Counted from the stretch's first letter, positions 25,801 to 40,700 are shown. The stretch: DNA of 64,000 nt from Sipunculus nudus (GCA_026874595.1 CM049307.1:26946362-27010361), one strand, 5' to 3'. Numbers and translations are program-made. Notes: generated by a model not told the origin, from the letters alone.

Positions 25801-28800
25801 TTTGTACATGGTGGATTTTTTAAATAAAAGAAAAGTTTAATGTAACTGTCTTTTGATTCATTAACACATTTTTCTGCCCGTCAGAGTGCCAACATCTTAT
25901 CAAATTAATTGTCATCAGAGCTGGATTTAACAAATAACCTTTCTAGACATTTCTAGAGATTTCGGTAGATAAGAAATTTTGTTAATATGATCTATCATCC
26001 ATTAAACATTTCTAGTAGTGTGTTAACTGTGTCAGAATATAAGATGATTTTCAGAAAATTTATTTTGGCATATCCCTGACCATATAGTAAGTCTTTTTTG
26101 TCCATAGGCTACTTTGTCAGACCCGTTATGAGATCTGAAAACCATAACATTTTATGCAAAACATCCATTGTTACACTTTGTTTTGTATGAAGGAAAGAGA
26201 TAACATTTTGGATTTTCCTTAAAGGTTTTCATGTTGTTTTCCATCTTCTCAGACTGCTCAAATATATTTTTTTTGAAAACCTAGCTTAACTTGTTGTAAC
26301 TGTTTTCATATGTATTAATATTTTATTTTTTCCAAAGCTTTTCTAAGAAATGTTTTTCACCCTGTACTAAAAATTATATCACAATGCCTAGATCAGTTGT
26401 TCAAGTGTGTTAAGTAAAGTGAAAGATAAATCACATCTCTCTGGCTCTGATTGCTGTAGGCCCCTTCATTGGCTTGTTTGGATCCTGAGGTTCTTTTGCA
26501 GCCACAGCCTCAGAAGACTGCAAGATCATCGGCAGGGAAATGTAGTCAGTCCAGTGCTGTCATCGAAGACCTGCAGAAATAAAAAAAACAATCCCCCATG
26601 CATCACACACGGCAACACACTGCAAAACACACCTTAAAAAACAATATTGTCCTGAATAATAAAATGCCTCTATTTGGTTTTAAAAAATTAAATCAGGAAA
26701 ACCAAATTTTATGTACCAAACATGGTCCACACTTCATATTTTCATGGGATTTTTTAAAGTATTTAAAATCATGTGTATAACACTGCCTCCAATTTGTTTT
26801 TCTTACAGTTTGTTCAGAAATGTAAAACAAAAATGATCCCTTTTTCCCAATAAATTGTTTTTTTTTGTCCTGTGTAACAAACACACAGTTGCACATACAA
26901 CTCTAACAAGTCATTCATTGATAAAAGTCCCTTCCACAACACATTTGTTTTGTTTGTTGGTGTTCATCTTGTTTCTGCTCTGCGTTTTAGGTTGAAGATA
27001 CCATGTCATTTGACAAGTTGTCTGAGGTAAGCTGCAGTGTTGTGTTTGATATTCTGGGGGTGTTTTTTCTGCTGGTCTAGCAGTCTTGTTTGCCTGCAGT
27101 GAATGCAGGGCAGGGCCTATCCACTGTGTTGTTTTAGGGCCTGGGTTGGAATTAAAGCTGCATTTATCTGTTATCTGTCAATGTCTTGAATCATGGGATT
27201 GGGGGGGGGGGAGGATGTTACAGGTACAATTCTATATGTTACCATCAAAAGAGATGTTAATTCACACAATTCAACAGTAGAAGTTACTCTGAGGAAACAG
27301 ATGACGTGTTTCAAAAATGTAATGGCAAACTACGTAGAACAAAAATATTTTAAGTTTTTTGTCACTTGTTTGAGAAGCTTAATTTTGAGAAGAGTACAAA
27401 AATGAATAACAAATACCACATGTTTTTCATGAAATAAGGTCTTGAAAAATGTTTTGTAAGTATTGAAATCATGTAAGAAAAACAAGTATTTTTATTTATT
27501 TCTCCACCAGGTGGCTGACCTGGTCACAGCCAATGCCTCAGAAGAAGACAAACTGAAAGCTGCGATGTCACAAGCTACTAAACATTATGACAAATCAAAG
27601 TAAGTTATGCCTGATGTCTCATGACTGCTTGCAGCTTCAGCAGTTGCATCCTGCCAGAGTCGCCAAGACTCTGTTCTGACTAAACAGTTGAGATTAGCTA
27701 CTTCTTAAAGACTTTTTGTTAAATTCATGTCTCCACATATACTAAAAGCAAGTCAAGTAGGCTCATAATAAATTTACATGTATCGTTCCTGTCATACAAA
27801 AAGCAGTGTGTCAAATAGATTGGATAATATTTATTGAGGATGGAAAGTTCATATCTCATGTATATTTTAATGAGTATATGTTTCCTGTTAATGTGTATGT
27901 AAAGTTCATGTCAAAAAAAGATTCTCAAACTGAAAGATAACTTATATATCACCAGCACATTAATTTTACATTATTTGGCCTGGAAGTCAGGGTGTAAAAC
28001 GCTCGGCTGTCATGGGTGGCAATGAGAGTGGGTTGGAGTTGCCCATACAAGATCGGTGGTTTTCTCCAGGTTCTCCGGTAGGAATCTACCCCTACAGACT
28101 ACCGAACCCCATCATCTGAGCTATGGGGAGTGCTTGATTAGTAATAATAACTACTTGTACAATCCATCTTAAATAAATAAATTTATAAATTTTATATAAT
28201 TATTTGGTTATTTTCAGTTATGTTCAGCTGAAGTACCCGACAGGACCAACACCTCAAGGCTATGTCTGCTTTAAGTGTGGCAAACCGGGGCATTTTATAC
28301 AGAACTGTCCCAACCCTAAAGGGGTAAGGATTTACTTCCTGCAGACACCTCAATGATAATATTACGTGACATTTATATAAGATAAAAATAAATCTGTCAT
28401 TTTCTTAAATTAGCAGTTTGAACCCATGACACATTATCCAATTTCCATGAGTGGAATCTTGCTTCCACCTCAGTTGTGTCACTTTGTATGCTTCAAAATA
28501 TTGTCTTGGTCCTCCCTGTATCTTAATATTATATCAGACCTGTCTCTGGCCAAATCTCAGGATATTTTGTTCTTGTCTGTCACTGTATCTCAATAAAGCT
28601 TGGTCCTTGTTTCTTTCCATATCTCAAAATATCTCAGTCCTGTCTTTTGCCACATCTCAAGATATCTCATTTCTTGTGTCCTGCCAAATATCAAGATATT
28701 TCAGTTATGTCTTGTGCCATATTATCTTGATATATCTCAGTCCTGTCTTGCCATATCTCAATCCTGTCTTTTGCCATATCTTAAGATATCTCAGTCCAGT

Positions 28801-31687
28801 CTCTTTTCATATCTTAACTTAAGGTTATCTCAGTCCATATCTCAGGATATCTTTCCTGTTTCATTCCATATCTCAAGATATTATCTCGGTCCTGTCACCT
28901 TCCATGTCTCAAGTTTATCTCTTTCCCCCCATATTCCATAACTTAAGATATTGTCTTTCCTATCTCCAGTCATGTCTTCAGATAATATCTCAGTTTCATG
29001 TTTTGCCTATCTGAAGGAGTTTTATCTCAGCCCTATCTTTTACCATATCTCAAGTAGTTATCTTGGTCCTATATCCTGCAGTTCCTGTTATATCTCAAGA
29101 CATTATCTGTGGTCATTCCTGACATATTATCTCATTATTGTCTCAGTCTTGATATATTGATCACACTAAGTGTCATTTATGTGAGAAATGTTAAAGTAAC
29201 TTCGATAGAATTATTTAAAATCTTTGACTTTGAAATGGGTGACTGAAGTTTAGTTCAATTTTAATTTGGCTGTAATCTTTGCAGACTGAGGATGTGTACC
29301 GCGTAAAACGAAGCACAGGAATTCCACTGTCAAGCATGATCCGCGTTGATCCATCTCAAAAAGGAGCCATGTTAACAAGTGAAGGCTTCTATGCTGTTCC
29401 CTTTATTGATGCGTAAGTTTGTACTCAGTTTCAGATTAAGTGTTATGCCAGACTCAATTTTGTTAAAGAGTGTATTTGTTTAACTTGAAGTTATGAGATG
29501 AATTACTGCTAAGGTCAACCCACTAAGTGAAACTGTTATATATTGTTTTTCTGTCAGATGCTTAAGCTTTGATTAAACAGGATTGTATTTCATGTGTATG
29601 GGTGTGTGTTTGTGTAATTGTTTTATTGCAAATCAGTACATTTAGTGCTTCTTCCATCCTTAAGTTATTGCCAATCTAAGATCAGTTTCTAAAACAACAA
29701 AGAAACCGCAGAAATGGGCAAAAATGCAATTTCATGTAGTGTTGTCCTGAGTGGTGAAAAATATTTCCGATAAGTAATTAACTTAGCCTTTTTTAATCAT
29801 TTTCAGAGCTGCTTACCAGACTGGTAAGAAAGAGAAGCCTCCATTTGTAAAGTCACAAAGTCCGCCTGTAACTATCGATCCTGACGAGAACAAAATCCCG
29901 ACAGAGCTGGTGTGTCCTCTGTGTAACGATCTCCTAAACGATGCTGTGGTCATCAAGTGCTGTGGTGTTAGTTTCTGTGATGAATGTAAGTCAATGAAAA
30001 TGTTCTACAAGAAATTTGTACAAAAATCTGAAAAATAAAAGGTAACTGTTCTATAGACATCAGGAGGCAAGGTTTTTAGTCCACATAGGAAGGTTCTTAA
30101 TTTTTATCGTTTATAGAGAGTTCAAGTGCATCTGCTTCATTATGAATATTCATTCATACATATATGTGTATATTATAATAAACTACTTTTCTGTGATGTC
30201 ACACAAGTTTGTTAACAGGAGTAGCATCTTTGTGTTACATTTAATATTTTAACTTAAGTTTTACACCAATATTCTCCCAGTGCATACACCTGTAAGTGAG
30301 AGAAATGATTAACATTTTTCCAGGTATCCGGAACGCTCTGCTTGAGACAGATGACCATGTATGCCCCAAGTGTGGAGAGCCTGATATATCCCCGGACAGC
30401 CTCATTGCCAACAAATTCCTGCGCACAGCCATAAAAAATTTTCTGAATGAGACAGGTTACACTAAAGTTAAAAAAATGGAACAGCCCCCTCCTGAGCCTA
30501 CTGCCCCGCCTGCTGCACCACTGAACACGGAGAGGCATGAGCAAAGAGAGCACAGTCGACGTGACCATAGCTCACGAGATAATGAGCGCAGGGATAACGA
30601 CCGACGGGATCATCGACGCCGATATGAGCGACATCATCACCAGGATCATTCTGATGTTCAAGACCAGCATTCCAGGGGGCACCACCGTCATCGACCAAGC
30701 AGTAACAGGTATAGTAGAGCACCATTTTTCCAAATGCCAAATTTCTGAAAATTCATTTTTTTCTGAAATTTTAATTCGGGAATAGAAAATCTATTTGTAT
30801 TTACGAAAGAAAAGCTTGTCTCCTGACGCTTTCTGAAAAACGGTGCTCTACTGTATATCTTAATTACGAGCAGTTTCGTCATTGTTTAAAGAATTAAATG
30901 GAATTTGTCAGTGGGGGCAGTTCTGCCACCTGCTATATTTTATACGCATGTCATATGACGGGAGTATTATGGTATACCCACCATCCATTCATCTTAGTGT
31001 CTTTCACTCCCTTAACATTTAGTGTGGCCAAGATAACTTACTGGGGCTTTGATGGATTTTCACCAAACTCACCATAAATACTAACCAACAGATTATCTCG
31101 AAAGAGTTCAATTATGAGCAAACTCCAAGCCTGTTTAATAAGGTCACGGGTCACTGAGCTACTTCATAATAACTTACGAAGAATGTGAAGGATTTTGATT
31201 AAACTCTTAAGAAATGTTAATCAATAAAATATTTTGCCAAAGTTCGATTTCAAGCAAAATCCATGCATATTTAATGAGGACTGAGGTCACCACACTTTGG
31301 AGGCAATGTGTTGACTCAACAAAAATCCTATGGATTTTCATGAAACTCATTATACATATTTACCAATAAAGTTTCTCACCTAAATTACTTTCTAATCAAA
31401 ATTAACGCATATTTAATGAAGCCAGAGGTCACTAGGTGCACAACAGACGTATTCACATTTGCTGTGCTCTTGTATTATTTTTCTCAGGAAAGACTAAGTA
31501 CTGTTTATTCTGCCTTTACTTTATTAACTGTATCCCTTAACTTATAATGTGTGTGATAACACCAATCTATTCTTTTTTACAGGGGTAGCAGTAACATTGC
31601 AATAACTCCTGTAGGTGAACCCTGGGAGGGAAAGCCCAACTCACCATCATGGGATCAGGTAGTTTTCACTTTTCTTTCTTTCATCCA

Positions 31688-31732
<45 letters not shown>

Positions 31733-34700
31733 CCAACATACATATAGATGGAAATAGAACACACAGAAAGGTAGGTTCACTTCCCATCGGCAGTGAACTG
31801 ACTTTTCTGTGCATCTTACTTCCATCTGTATATACAATGAAACAGCATGGCTATTCATACATCTCTCTCTCTCTCTCACTCTCTCTCTCTGTATATATAT
31901 ATCTATATTTTATATATGTATATATACACACACACAAACAGACTGACCTACACATAAACAAGGACAGAGAGAGAGAGAGAGAGGAAGTACCAGTGGTTAA
32001 GGTGTTCACAGTCTCTGTGTAATTCAGAAACTAAAAGGAGTACACTCTTTATAAATTGTTAAACACACACACTTCTGTTCATAAGCACTAAATGAATGTT
32101 TATAATGCACTCTTACTGAGGGATGGACCCTATTACGTGAATGCTATGTGTCAATTTTCCAGCCGGTACAGCACCCGCGGCCTCTGTTAGGAGATGCCCC
32201 ACCAGATCATACAAAGGACATGCCACCACCAAGTATGTTGTCTGTCATCATTATTCCTGTTGTAGAATGTAGATTAGAGTACAAAAATCACTTCATGTTG
32301 ATGTGAACATATAGTAATATTTGATAGCTGAGAAGTAGATTTAAATATACACAGAGAAAATATCATTATCTTGTCAGCATAAAATAATTCAAGTGGCAAT
32401 CTTTGTATAGATTCAGACTTCAGGATTTGGTCTATGACTGTTGAATTAACAAAGAAAGCTACAACAGTTGTTGCCTGGCCCTGATGTAAAATTATTTACA
32501 TTGAGTCAGTAATAAGTCACTGAAAAAGCCACACCATTTAAAAGTATTTCTCTTTTACTTTCCTGCCACCTCACTTCTTACCTGCCTTAATTCAGATGTG
32601 TTTTACTCATGTATTTGCCTTGCAATGATGACCCTCTGTTTTACACTAAAAATGAAATTCCAGATATTCATTGTGAGGCCAATTAAGAGAATACATTCAT
32701 GGATTTGTTTGATTTCGTAGGTAACCATTACCCGGTTCAGCCAGCAGCCCCTCCGTTGCCCGTTTCAGTGCCCCCACATCCTACCAGGTCAGCATGGCAT
32801 GCTCATTATCATTATGTTGATTTAAAACCTTACTATAGCCCTGCGCGGGCCAAATCAGTTATTGCCACCAGATGGCAATAGTTGGTATAGTGATGAATAG
32901 TCTAACAAATCTGTTAACATGCAACATTTCTAAAATTCATTGTGATAACCAAGAAACCACTTAGGTTTAACCCAAACATATTTTCGAAGGGGGGGGGGGT
33001 TTACATAGGATTGAAATTGCTGCCACTTTGTCAAATGTTGAATAATATTTTTGTTTTCAAGTTATACTGTATTCTGTGATGACAATGTAGCCACAAGTGT
33101 CCCCTGATGCTGTTCCTGTATACTGCAGAATGAAATCTACCAGGTAGTTATGGGACCCCTGTTAAAGTGAAAAATTGTGTTCACAGTTAACCAGGAAATA
33201 AAAACTTTTCTATTTTGGTGAAGATCATGTTGTTAAGTACTAAGAGTTATTTAAACTATCTTTGAGTTGGAAGTGTCTAGATAAATCTCTGTGCATTATG
33301 ATTGCTGTTATATATGTTTATTTTTACTTTCAGCCATGCAGCAGCACCTCCTGTGTACAACATGGCACCTCAGCCAGGGCCACCTCCTCCCACAGTGCCC
33401 ATACCTCCAGGTCCACCAGGACCCCCAGGGGTAATGCCTGGGCCACCCCTCATGATGAACAGACCACCAAGCTTGCTGGATCTGCCCACACGCCCCCGAG
33501 ACATGCCTTCATTTCCAAGAGACATGCCCCCACATCCCCGTGATATGCCCCCCCACCCCCGTGATATGCCGCCCCACCCCCGGGATTTGCCCCCGCATCC
33601 CCGTGACATTCCTCCCCATCCCAGAGATATGCCCCCATTCCCTCCCCATGATATGCCCCCCCACCCCCGTGACATCCCCCCTCACCCCCGTGACCTACCC
33701 CCACACAGGATGCCTGGACCTCCTGATGTTGGGCCTATGCCACCTCACATGGGCCCACCAGGGCCACTTGGCCCAGGGCCTCATCCAGGCCTGCTGCCGC
33801 CCCCGCCAGGGGTAGATCCAGTACCCCCTCCCTTCAGGGGACCAATGAGACCGGGTGATCCCCCTGGTAAGTACCAGCGCTGTTTATTGTTAATATAGAT
33901 CATGTTGTCAAGGAGACTAGAGACTGCACATCTGTAATGGGAAAATGGATTTGGGATGTCTTAAAATTAAGGGAATTATAGATTGGAACCAAGTTGATAA
34001 ACTTATCATAACTTGAAGCTTTGTGCAATGACATTCTGACAATGAAACATAAAACAAGATATAATTCTCACCATAGATACAATAATTATTGGTGTCCTTT
34101 TAGAACAGATGAACCAGAATAACACAGAGGTAAACTATTTTTAATCAAATTGAAAGACCTCAATATACTTTGGTTGAGAATTGTGATTATTTTGGATCAG
34201 TGTTTCAGTAAGGATAATGGTATTTTTAAACTGTGTACATGGACAAGTATTATTAAAGAACCTTATCCACATTCCAGTTATGCTACATTTACATGAAGGA
34301 TCCTTAATATTTCATGGTTTCTGCCAATGTTTCATTCTAAAACAGTTTGATTAATACTGTACACAAGTGGAAATAACCTTACAATAGGCTTGATCAGTGG
34401 TGTGAAACAAAAACATAGCAGGCACGCCACCTGGTGATGTTACTGCAACATTACAAATCAAGCTTCTTTGTTTCTTTATTCATGTTTCCTATTTTTTGTA
34501 TGGAGTTGTTGCGCATGCGCAAGATCATATGTCTGGTCACACTGTCTCATTATGGTAAACAGACTCACATGGACAGGGATGTGCCCACGCCAGGCGGCGT
34601 CGGGCGGGTGCGCCTGGCAGTCTTTCCTGCCGCCCGGCACTTGACTAGAAAGTGTCAATGCCCGCCCGGCAGTAATATTTTTAAATTGTTTAAGCCATGA

Positions 34701-37700
34701 ACAAAAATACACGCGTTTAAGCTTATCTCGCGGTGTTTAACCGGTATTACAATTAGTGACCCCTGTCGAATATATCTAAGTGCATGTCTTCCACACTAGA
34801 TGACATCATGTGGCGCCCAAAATGAATATTTAATAGAAGGTACTCTTCAAAATGTGCCGTATTAAGTGAATGTTGATGAATAAAATTTGGTACGAAAGAA
34901 GTGAACGTAGCTGCTATGGTAGCGCCACCTTGTATCTGTATAAAAGACTAATGCTGATATCAGCTTCTATGAAATCATATGACGCGTCAAACGATGTTTG
35001 ATTGAATATAATTGATGATCGACGTAAATATTCGAATACATTTGTAAGGTCACAGTTCCTAATGAGGCCAAACTGCCGTAGAAAAGTGGAATATAATGTT
35101 TGGTATCAGGTTTCAAGTGCGAAAAACTGAATACGGTCCTTTCTTATATCCATATTATATGGAAGTATTCAACAAATCCTGCCCGACAGAATCTGAACTG
35201 ACAGATGAGTTTACCACGGTGTTTTAACTTTTACAATCAAATTTGCTCTCACTTTCTCAGTGGCGGCATTGCTGTCGGCATATTGGAAATTAATAATACT
35301 TTAAGTATTACTAATGATTTATTCATGCAGCTGAAATATCATGAATCACGTCTATAAAAAATGAAAGTTTAACTTTAAATATTTCGTGCGCCCCCCCCCC
35401 CCCCCCCCATTTCACGTGACCGGCCCGCCCGCCCGGCACTCAAATTTTTCTGAGCACATCCCTGATGGACTGTTAACTAACCCACAGAGCCATAACAAGG
35501 TATTAAATGGGTAAATTGCAGATTAAAAAAGTTTGTGTGCCAGGATGGTTTTGCTGGCAAATTTGTAATCAGTCAGAATGAACTTGTAGCATGATTTAGT
35601 ACACATATTATTGCACATGATTATGTACGTGTACATGTTGGTGTGTCTGCTGTGAACTGTAGGAAGGATCCATGATCCTGTGATGCCGGGAGCTCCAATA
35701 CCAGCCAGGTTCCCAAACCCACCTCCACTGACGGAGGAAGAATTTTACCGAGAGAAAAAGAGACTCCTGTCAGAAGTCAGGTGGGGTGATCCGTCTCTTG
35801 CCTTACCACAGTGAGCAATTATGGTTTTTGTAGTTGACAGTTTAGAAAAAATTTTGAGTACTTTTTGAGTATTCAGTATGTATGCAAGTCTGACAGACTC
35901 TTTTAACAGTGGTTATGGACCTTGACTGAACAAACAAGTCTGATGTCAAACACTGGTAAACAACTTCATATTTGTAAATATTATCACAGATACAAGACGA
36001 TGGGTTGTGTGATACTATAGAATACCTCATACACATTTCAGGCCATACCAGAAAAATTGTATCTTCTTTGTTCTGTGTTTCCATACTTTTAACCCTGACC
36101 CAGAGTCACACTTATACCCATTTGCAGACTCTAGTCAAGAGATATATTGAATTTAGTTTGGCAGTGGCACTCAGCTCAGGCTGGAAATCTTGGTTAATTT
36201 CTCAGAAAGAGGAGAAAATCTGAAGTAGCAGTTTATATGACATCTCATATTAAGTATCCTTTCGGACAAGCTGTAAGGTGCATCAGGACTTGACTGTTTG
36301 TTTAAGTCAAAATGGAGATATCATTTTAGGTAAACACTACTGTACCATGTCTTGTATTTGTACTGAATTATACCTTAAGATTAGATACCAAGCCCTTTTT
36401 TGGTGTGATGTATGCATGTTTTGCTCTAAATGAGGCATGTGAGGTATTCCATAGTTATGCTGGTAGTTCTTTACACAGTTTCTTTTTTTAATATTCTGAA
36501 CTGTCTAATAAGCATAAGTGAGCACTGTATTAGTGTATGCTTAATATTTAACAGACTACTGTTCTAGGAGAACTTGACTTGTACATAAGCTTAAAGCTGA
36601 CAATGTACTCTACATGGTGTTACGTAGAAAGTTATGGATTTCAGTTACTGGTTGATTTGTCTAAATTATACAATATGTACATGAATTTCATATATTTTAC
36701 TTAAATATTTATTCCAGCATACCTGCCAAACTAAAGAATATCTCTTAGTCTTGGCATTATGTTAAAATATAGGTAAAGCTCCTAGTTGTATTTCAGGTGT
36801 TAAATCTCAAAACTATGATTTTATAGGGTAACTAAGTTTACATGACTTATTATGGTATACCCATGGTCCATCAGTCTGTCCATCCGTTAACTATTAGTGT
36901 CGCAGCGATAACTTACCAGGGCTTTGATGTTTTTTTTCCATAAAACTCAAAAGAGTTTGATTATTGGCAAAATCCACACACATTCAATGAGGTCAGAGGT
37001 CACCAGGCTACTTTATGGTATCACTGGGATAACTGACCAGGAATATGATGAACTTTGATTAAGACCACATGTCTATTAAGACCACTCTTGAGTGAACAGA
37101 AAGCATTCACATTGGTTATAATTGACCCACCAGTACTTTATAAGACCACCTGTGAATTAAAACCACTTTTGGCCAGTCCCACTGATGATCTTATTTCACA
37201 GGTTTCTCTGTAAGTCATTGCTTTGTTTTACTTCTGTTGCAAATAGTTAAAAGTGTTTTTATCATAGTGTATTGTATGATTATACATCATTTTTATGTTG
37301 TACCAAATGATGCATTTAGCTTAAGTATTGGTTTTCAAACAGGAGCAAGGAGAGGGAGAAGAAGAAGTATGATTCCTTGGATGATTTTATGAAGGAACTG
37401 AACACCAGGAATGAAAGAAGGCGTGAAAGGCGGGAAGCAAGTCCAGCCCGGAAGGAACCTAGCAGAAGCCCACCTAGACATATTCCAAGTCTTGTTCAAC
37501 CTGCAAAGCACACCCAGTCCAGTCATAGCCCAGCAAGGAGCAGGTCAAGTCGCAGTCCAATCACAAGGTCAAGTAGGAGCCCAAGAAAACGTTCTCGTAG
37601 CCGCAGTCCTTCAAAGCGCAGAAGCAGCCGCAGCCCTCTGAAACGCAGTCTGAGCCCATCAAAACGGCGGAGCAGTCACAGTCCTCTTAAACGTAGTCTC

Positions 37701-40700
37701 AGCCCACGCAATCGTAGGAGCAGTCGCAGTTCATTGAAGCGCAGTCGGAGTCCTTCCAAACGTCGAAGCAGCCTCAGTCCTTTGAAACGTAGTCGCAGCC
37801 GTATTCGTAGCCGTAGCACTTCAAAGCGGAGGCTGAGCCGATCATGGACTAGGTTAGTATCTGATTACTAAATTGAAGTATAGAATGATTTAGTATGTCC
37901 ATGTATTTTGGGGATAGTTGTTGCAATGCATTATTAGACATGGGTTAGTTACAGCTATATTCTTCCTGACTCACCCAGTCATCACTGTTGGTGCAGTGAA
38001 TGGGACTACAGCTGCATGTTCTCCTCTCAGAAAACCATTTCCATAAACAACTTTAATAACATACAGAAGTTTTGACTCTAGTACAATATAATGGTCTGCA
38101 TGTTTAAATTGGGATTATTAATCCCTGGAAAATCAGCTCTCTAAATATAAGCTCATTGCTGACATTTTTAGCTTGAACAGCAAACTAAGTCACTAGTGAT
38201 GAATATTTATATCTTTCATAGCTTCTTTTGGGGCAATTGAGAAGCAAGGGGTTAAACTTAATACAAATTTAATTTTTTTTTCTGGTACAAATGCTCTATG
38301 CTTGTATTAGATGACGCATAATAGATCAGCTTAATACTGATGGACCAGATTTTTCTATTATTTTATTATATATATATATATAAATTTTTTAATATTTTAT
38401 TAGTTGCTATTTCCTGATATTTTAACTTTATTTCTTTGAATATAGGTCACGCTCAAGGTCAAGGCCTCTCAGAGGTCGTTCAAGGTCAAGGTCATATTCA
38501 AGGACTAGGTCACCAAGACCAAGGTCACCAAGATCTCGTTCCCCAAGACCAAGGTCAAGAAGTAGATCCCGTTCTAGGTCATATAGAAGAAGAAGTAGGA
38601 CCAAGTCACGAAGTAGGTCACGTAGTCGCAAACCCAGAAGATACTCCAGGTCATATAGTCGTTCAAGGTCATTTTCAAGGTCTCCAAGAAGACCAAGGTC
38701 GATCAGTCCTCGTAGAAGGTCTGTATCGCCAAAGCCAGGTTATGGGAAAGACCGCAGACCACAGCAGCAGTACTTATCATGTGAACGCTCACCCTCACGT
38801 TTCAGAGGGAGGACACCACCAACAGGCATCCCACAAAAGAATATGTACCTGCAAGAAAGATACAGATATTCTCCCAGCAGATTCCAGGAATATTATAGGT
38901 AATTTATATTAACTTGGAAAATATAATTATTTTCTTTTATCACTGTTACTATACCCACAGTGTTTTCCCATTGTTACAAATATTTTTAGATGTGGCTATC
39001 TTTCATTCAGATGTGAGTTAAATCTCAGTGGACTCCCATGAATAGGTCACACTGACCTGTTTCCTTAAAGTCAGTTATTCATCTGCCTTATTTACCTTAT
39101 TTCTAGCTAACTGTGGGTACAAATTCATGAACTGTATTTTATTCATGCTGAGGTTATAACACTACTTTGATGGATGCATGAGCTTTTTTACCTACAAGCT
39201 GTTTGTTAACACAGTACATGTACATTTTGACAAATAGAAAAGAACATTGGGCTTGAGGTGGTTAAATGTGCACTAGCTGTTGATTTTGAGAGCATCTAAG
39301 GCAAAACCATCTCCAGTCATTTGCAAACCACTGGTTCTTCTAACTTGCTGCTATATGTCCTCGTCAGATGTGTTGAATTGCGAATGACAGTCATTTTGGC
39401 AGTTCCCACGTGTTATAAACACATGGATATAATTATAAACAAAATGGACAGCCTGGCCATCTAGGACACAGCAATTTTTAAGTTGTTTCTATAGCAATAA
39501 AAAAAAACAAGAAATTTGCTTTGTATAATACAAGTCAGTTGTCAGAATGGTCCCCCTTTAAGATATAGACTGAAAAAAAACATGCTTTCCTCTTGAACAG
39601 CTGTATTTTTTCAGTTCTATCATATATTAAAACTGTTTTGCAGAAACCTTCCAGGTAAATGTTAAATTACTTCTGGTGAAGGTCTATATCCTGTTAAGAA
39701 CTTTTTTGCTGAAGCCTTCCAAATAAATATTAAGATTTCTTTAGGGCAAGATCTACATTCACAATGACTGATAGGTCTTGACCAACCATATGCAATATGT
39801 TTGTATTTTGGTAACCCCCTCATGCTCTTGTTGTAGTCGTTTCCTTAGGAGTGTTGTACAGTGAATTTTTTAACTATTTTACAGAAAAGAAGACATGATG
39901 GACCCAAGGTGGTTGGAATACTATCGATACTGGTCTGAATATTATCAGCGCTATGCTAGAGGAGGATCTCCGGTCCATGGCTACCCAGTGGCACCATTCC
40001 AGCAGGATCCCTACAGAAGAACCTCAAGGTCTCCTCGTCCAAGAAATTCAAAGAGTCCTTCAAGAAACAGGAGACCTAGCCAGGAGAGAATGTATAGAAA
40101 GGGTGAGCCTGCACCAATCAGCAAGAAAGATGACAGAGCTTCTCGAAAACCTGAACCTTATTGGGACCGTAAACCAAGAGATGGCAAAAACAAAGAAGGT
40201 CGTGATGATAAATATAGAATGGACCTGAATAAAAAGCGTGACAAGCGACAGGATCCAGATCCAATGGATAGGGGCAGAAAGAAAGAGGTGTACCCACAAG
40301 ATGGTAAGGAGCATCGTGGAAAAGACTCAAGGAAGGAAAGGAAAAAGTCCAGTGACCAGCTGCTTGAGAGGAATATTAGTTCTCCAAAGAAGAAAAAGAA
40401 GAGAAAGCATCTGAGTGATGACCTGGATGCCGAGGCTAGTGAGATGAATACTGATAAGTATACTAAAACAGACTCAGGAGAGGAAAAGATCAAAAAGAAG
40501 AAGAAGAAAAGAAAAGATCAAGACAACAGTGGAGAAATTAGCAAAAATGATGCTGAAGGATATGATGCTCAACCTATTCCAGTCATCGGAATGCTACCTC
40601 GTAGGTCCAGCAAGCACTTGGAGAGTGGTTTGAAAACAGAGATCAAAGAAGTTGAAATCAGGGAACAGACTCCAGTTACTGTTGTTAAACCTATTCAGAG

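Larger units (their letters stand above)
10892..26990 (+). other. RBBP6 intron, 16.1 kb
   Basis: Bounded by donor GTACGT and acceptor TGCGTTTTAG. It contains the second TRIM, composite-repeat fragments, repeat blocks (17490-18140, 18595-19800, 24207-25616) and AT-rich filler. Stretches 10892-15176, 16912-17489 and 19801-24206 show no supported gene. Confidence 0.7.

Noticed and set aside
28451-28941. Two overlapping + frames of 113-123 codons
   Set aside because: They are produced by the ATATCTCAAG minisatellite; periodic Ser/Tyr/Ile pattern, no splice logic.
33370-33704. Minus-strand Gly/Met-rich frames
   Set aside because: Antisense shadows of the RBBP6 Pro-rich exon.
38436-38912. 158-codon + frame reading GHIQGLGHQDQGHQD
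   Set aside because: Different frame from the SR frame fixed by the flanking exon phases; an artefact of the AGGTCA repeats.
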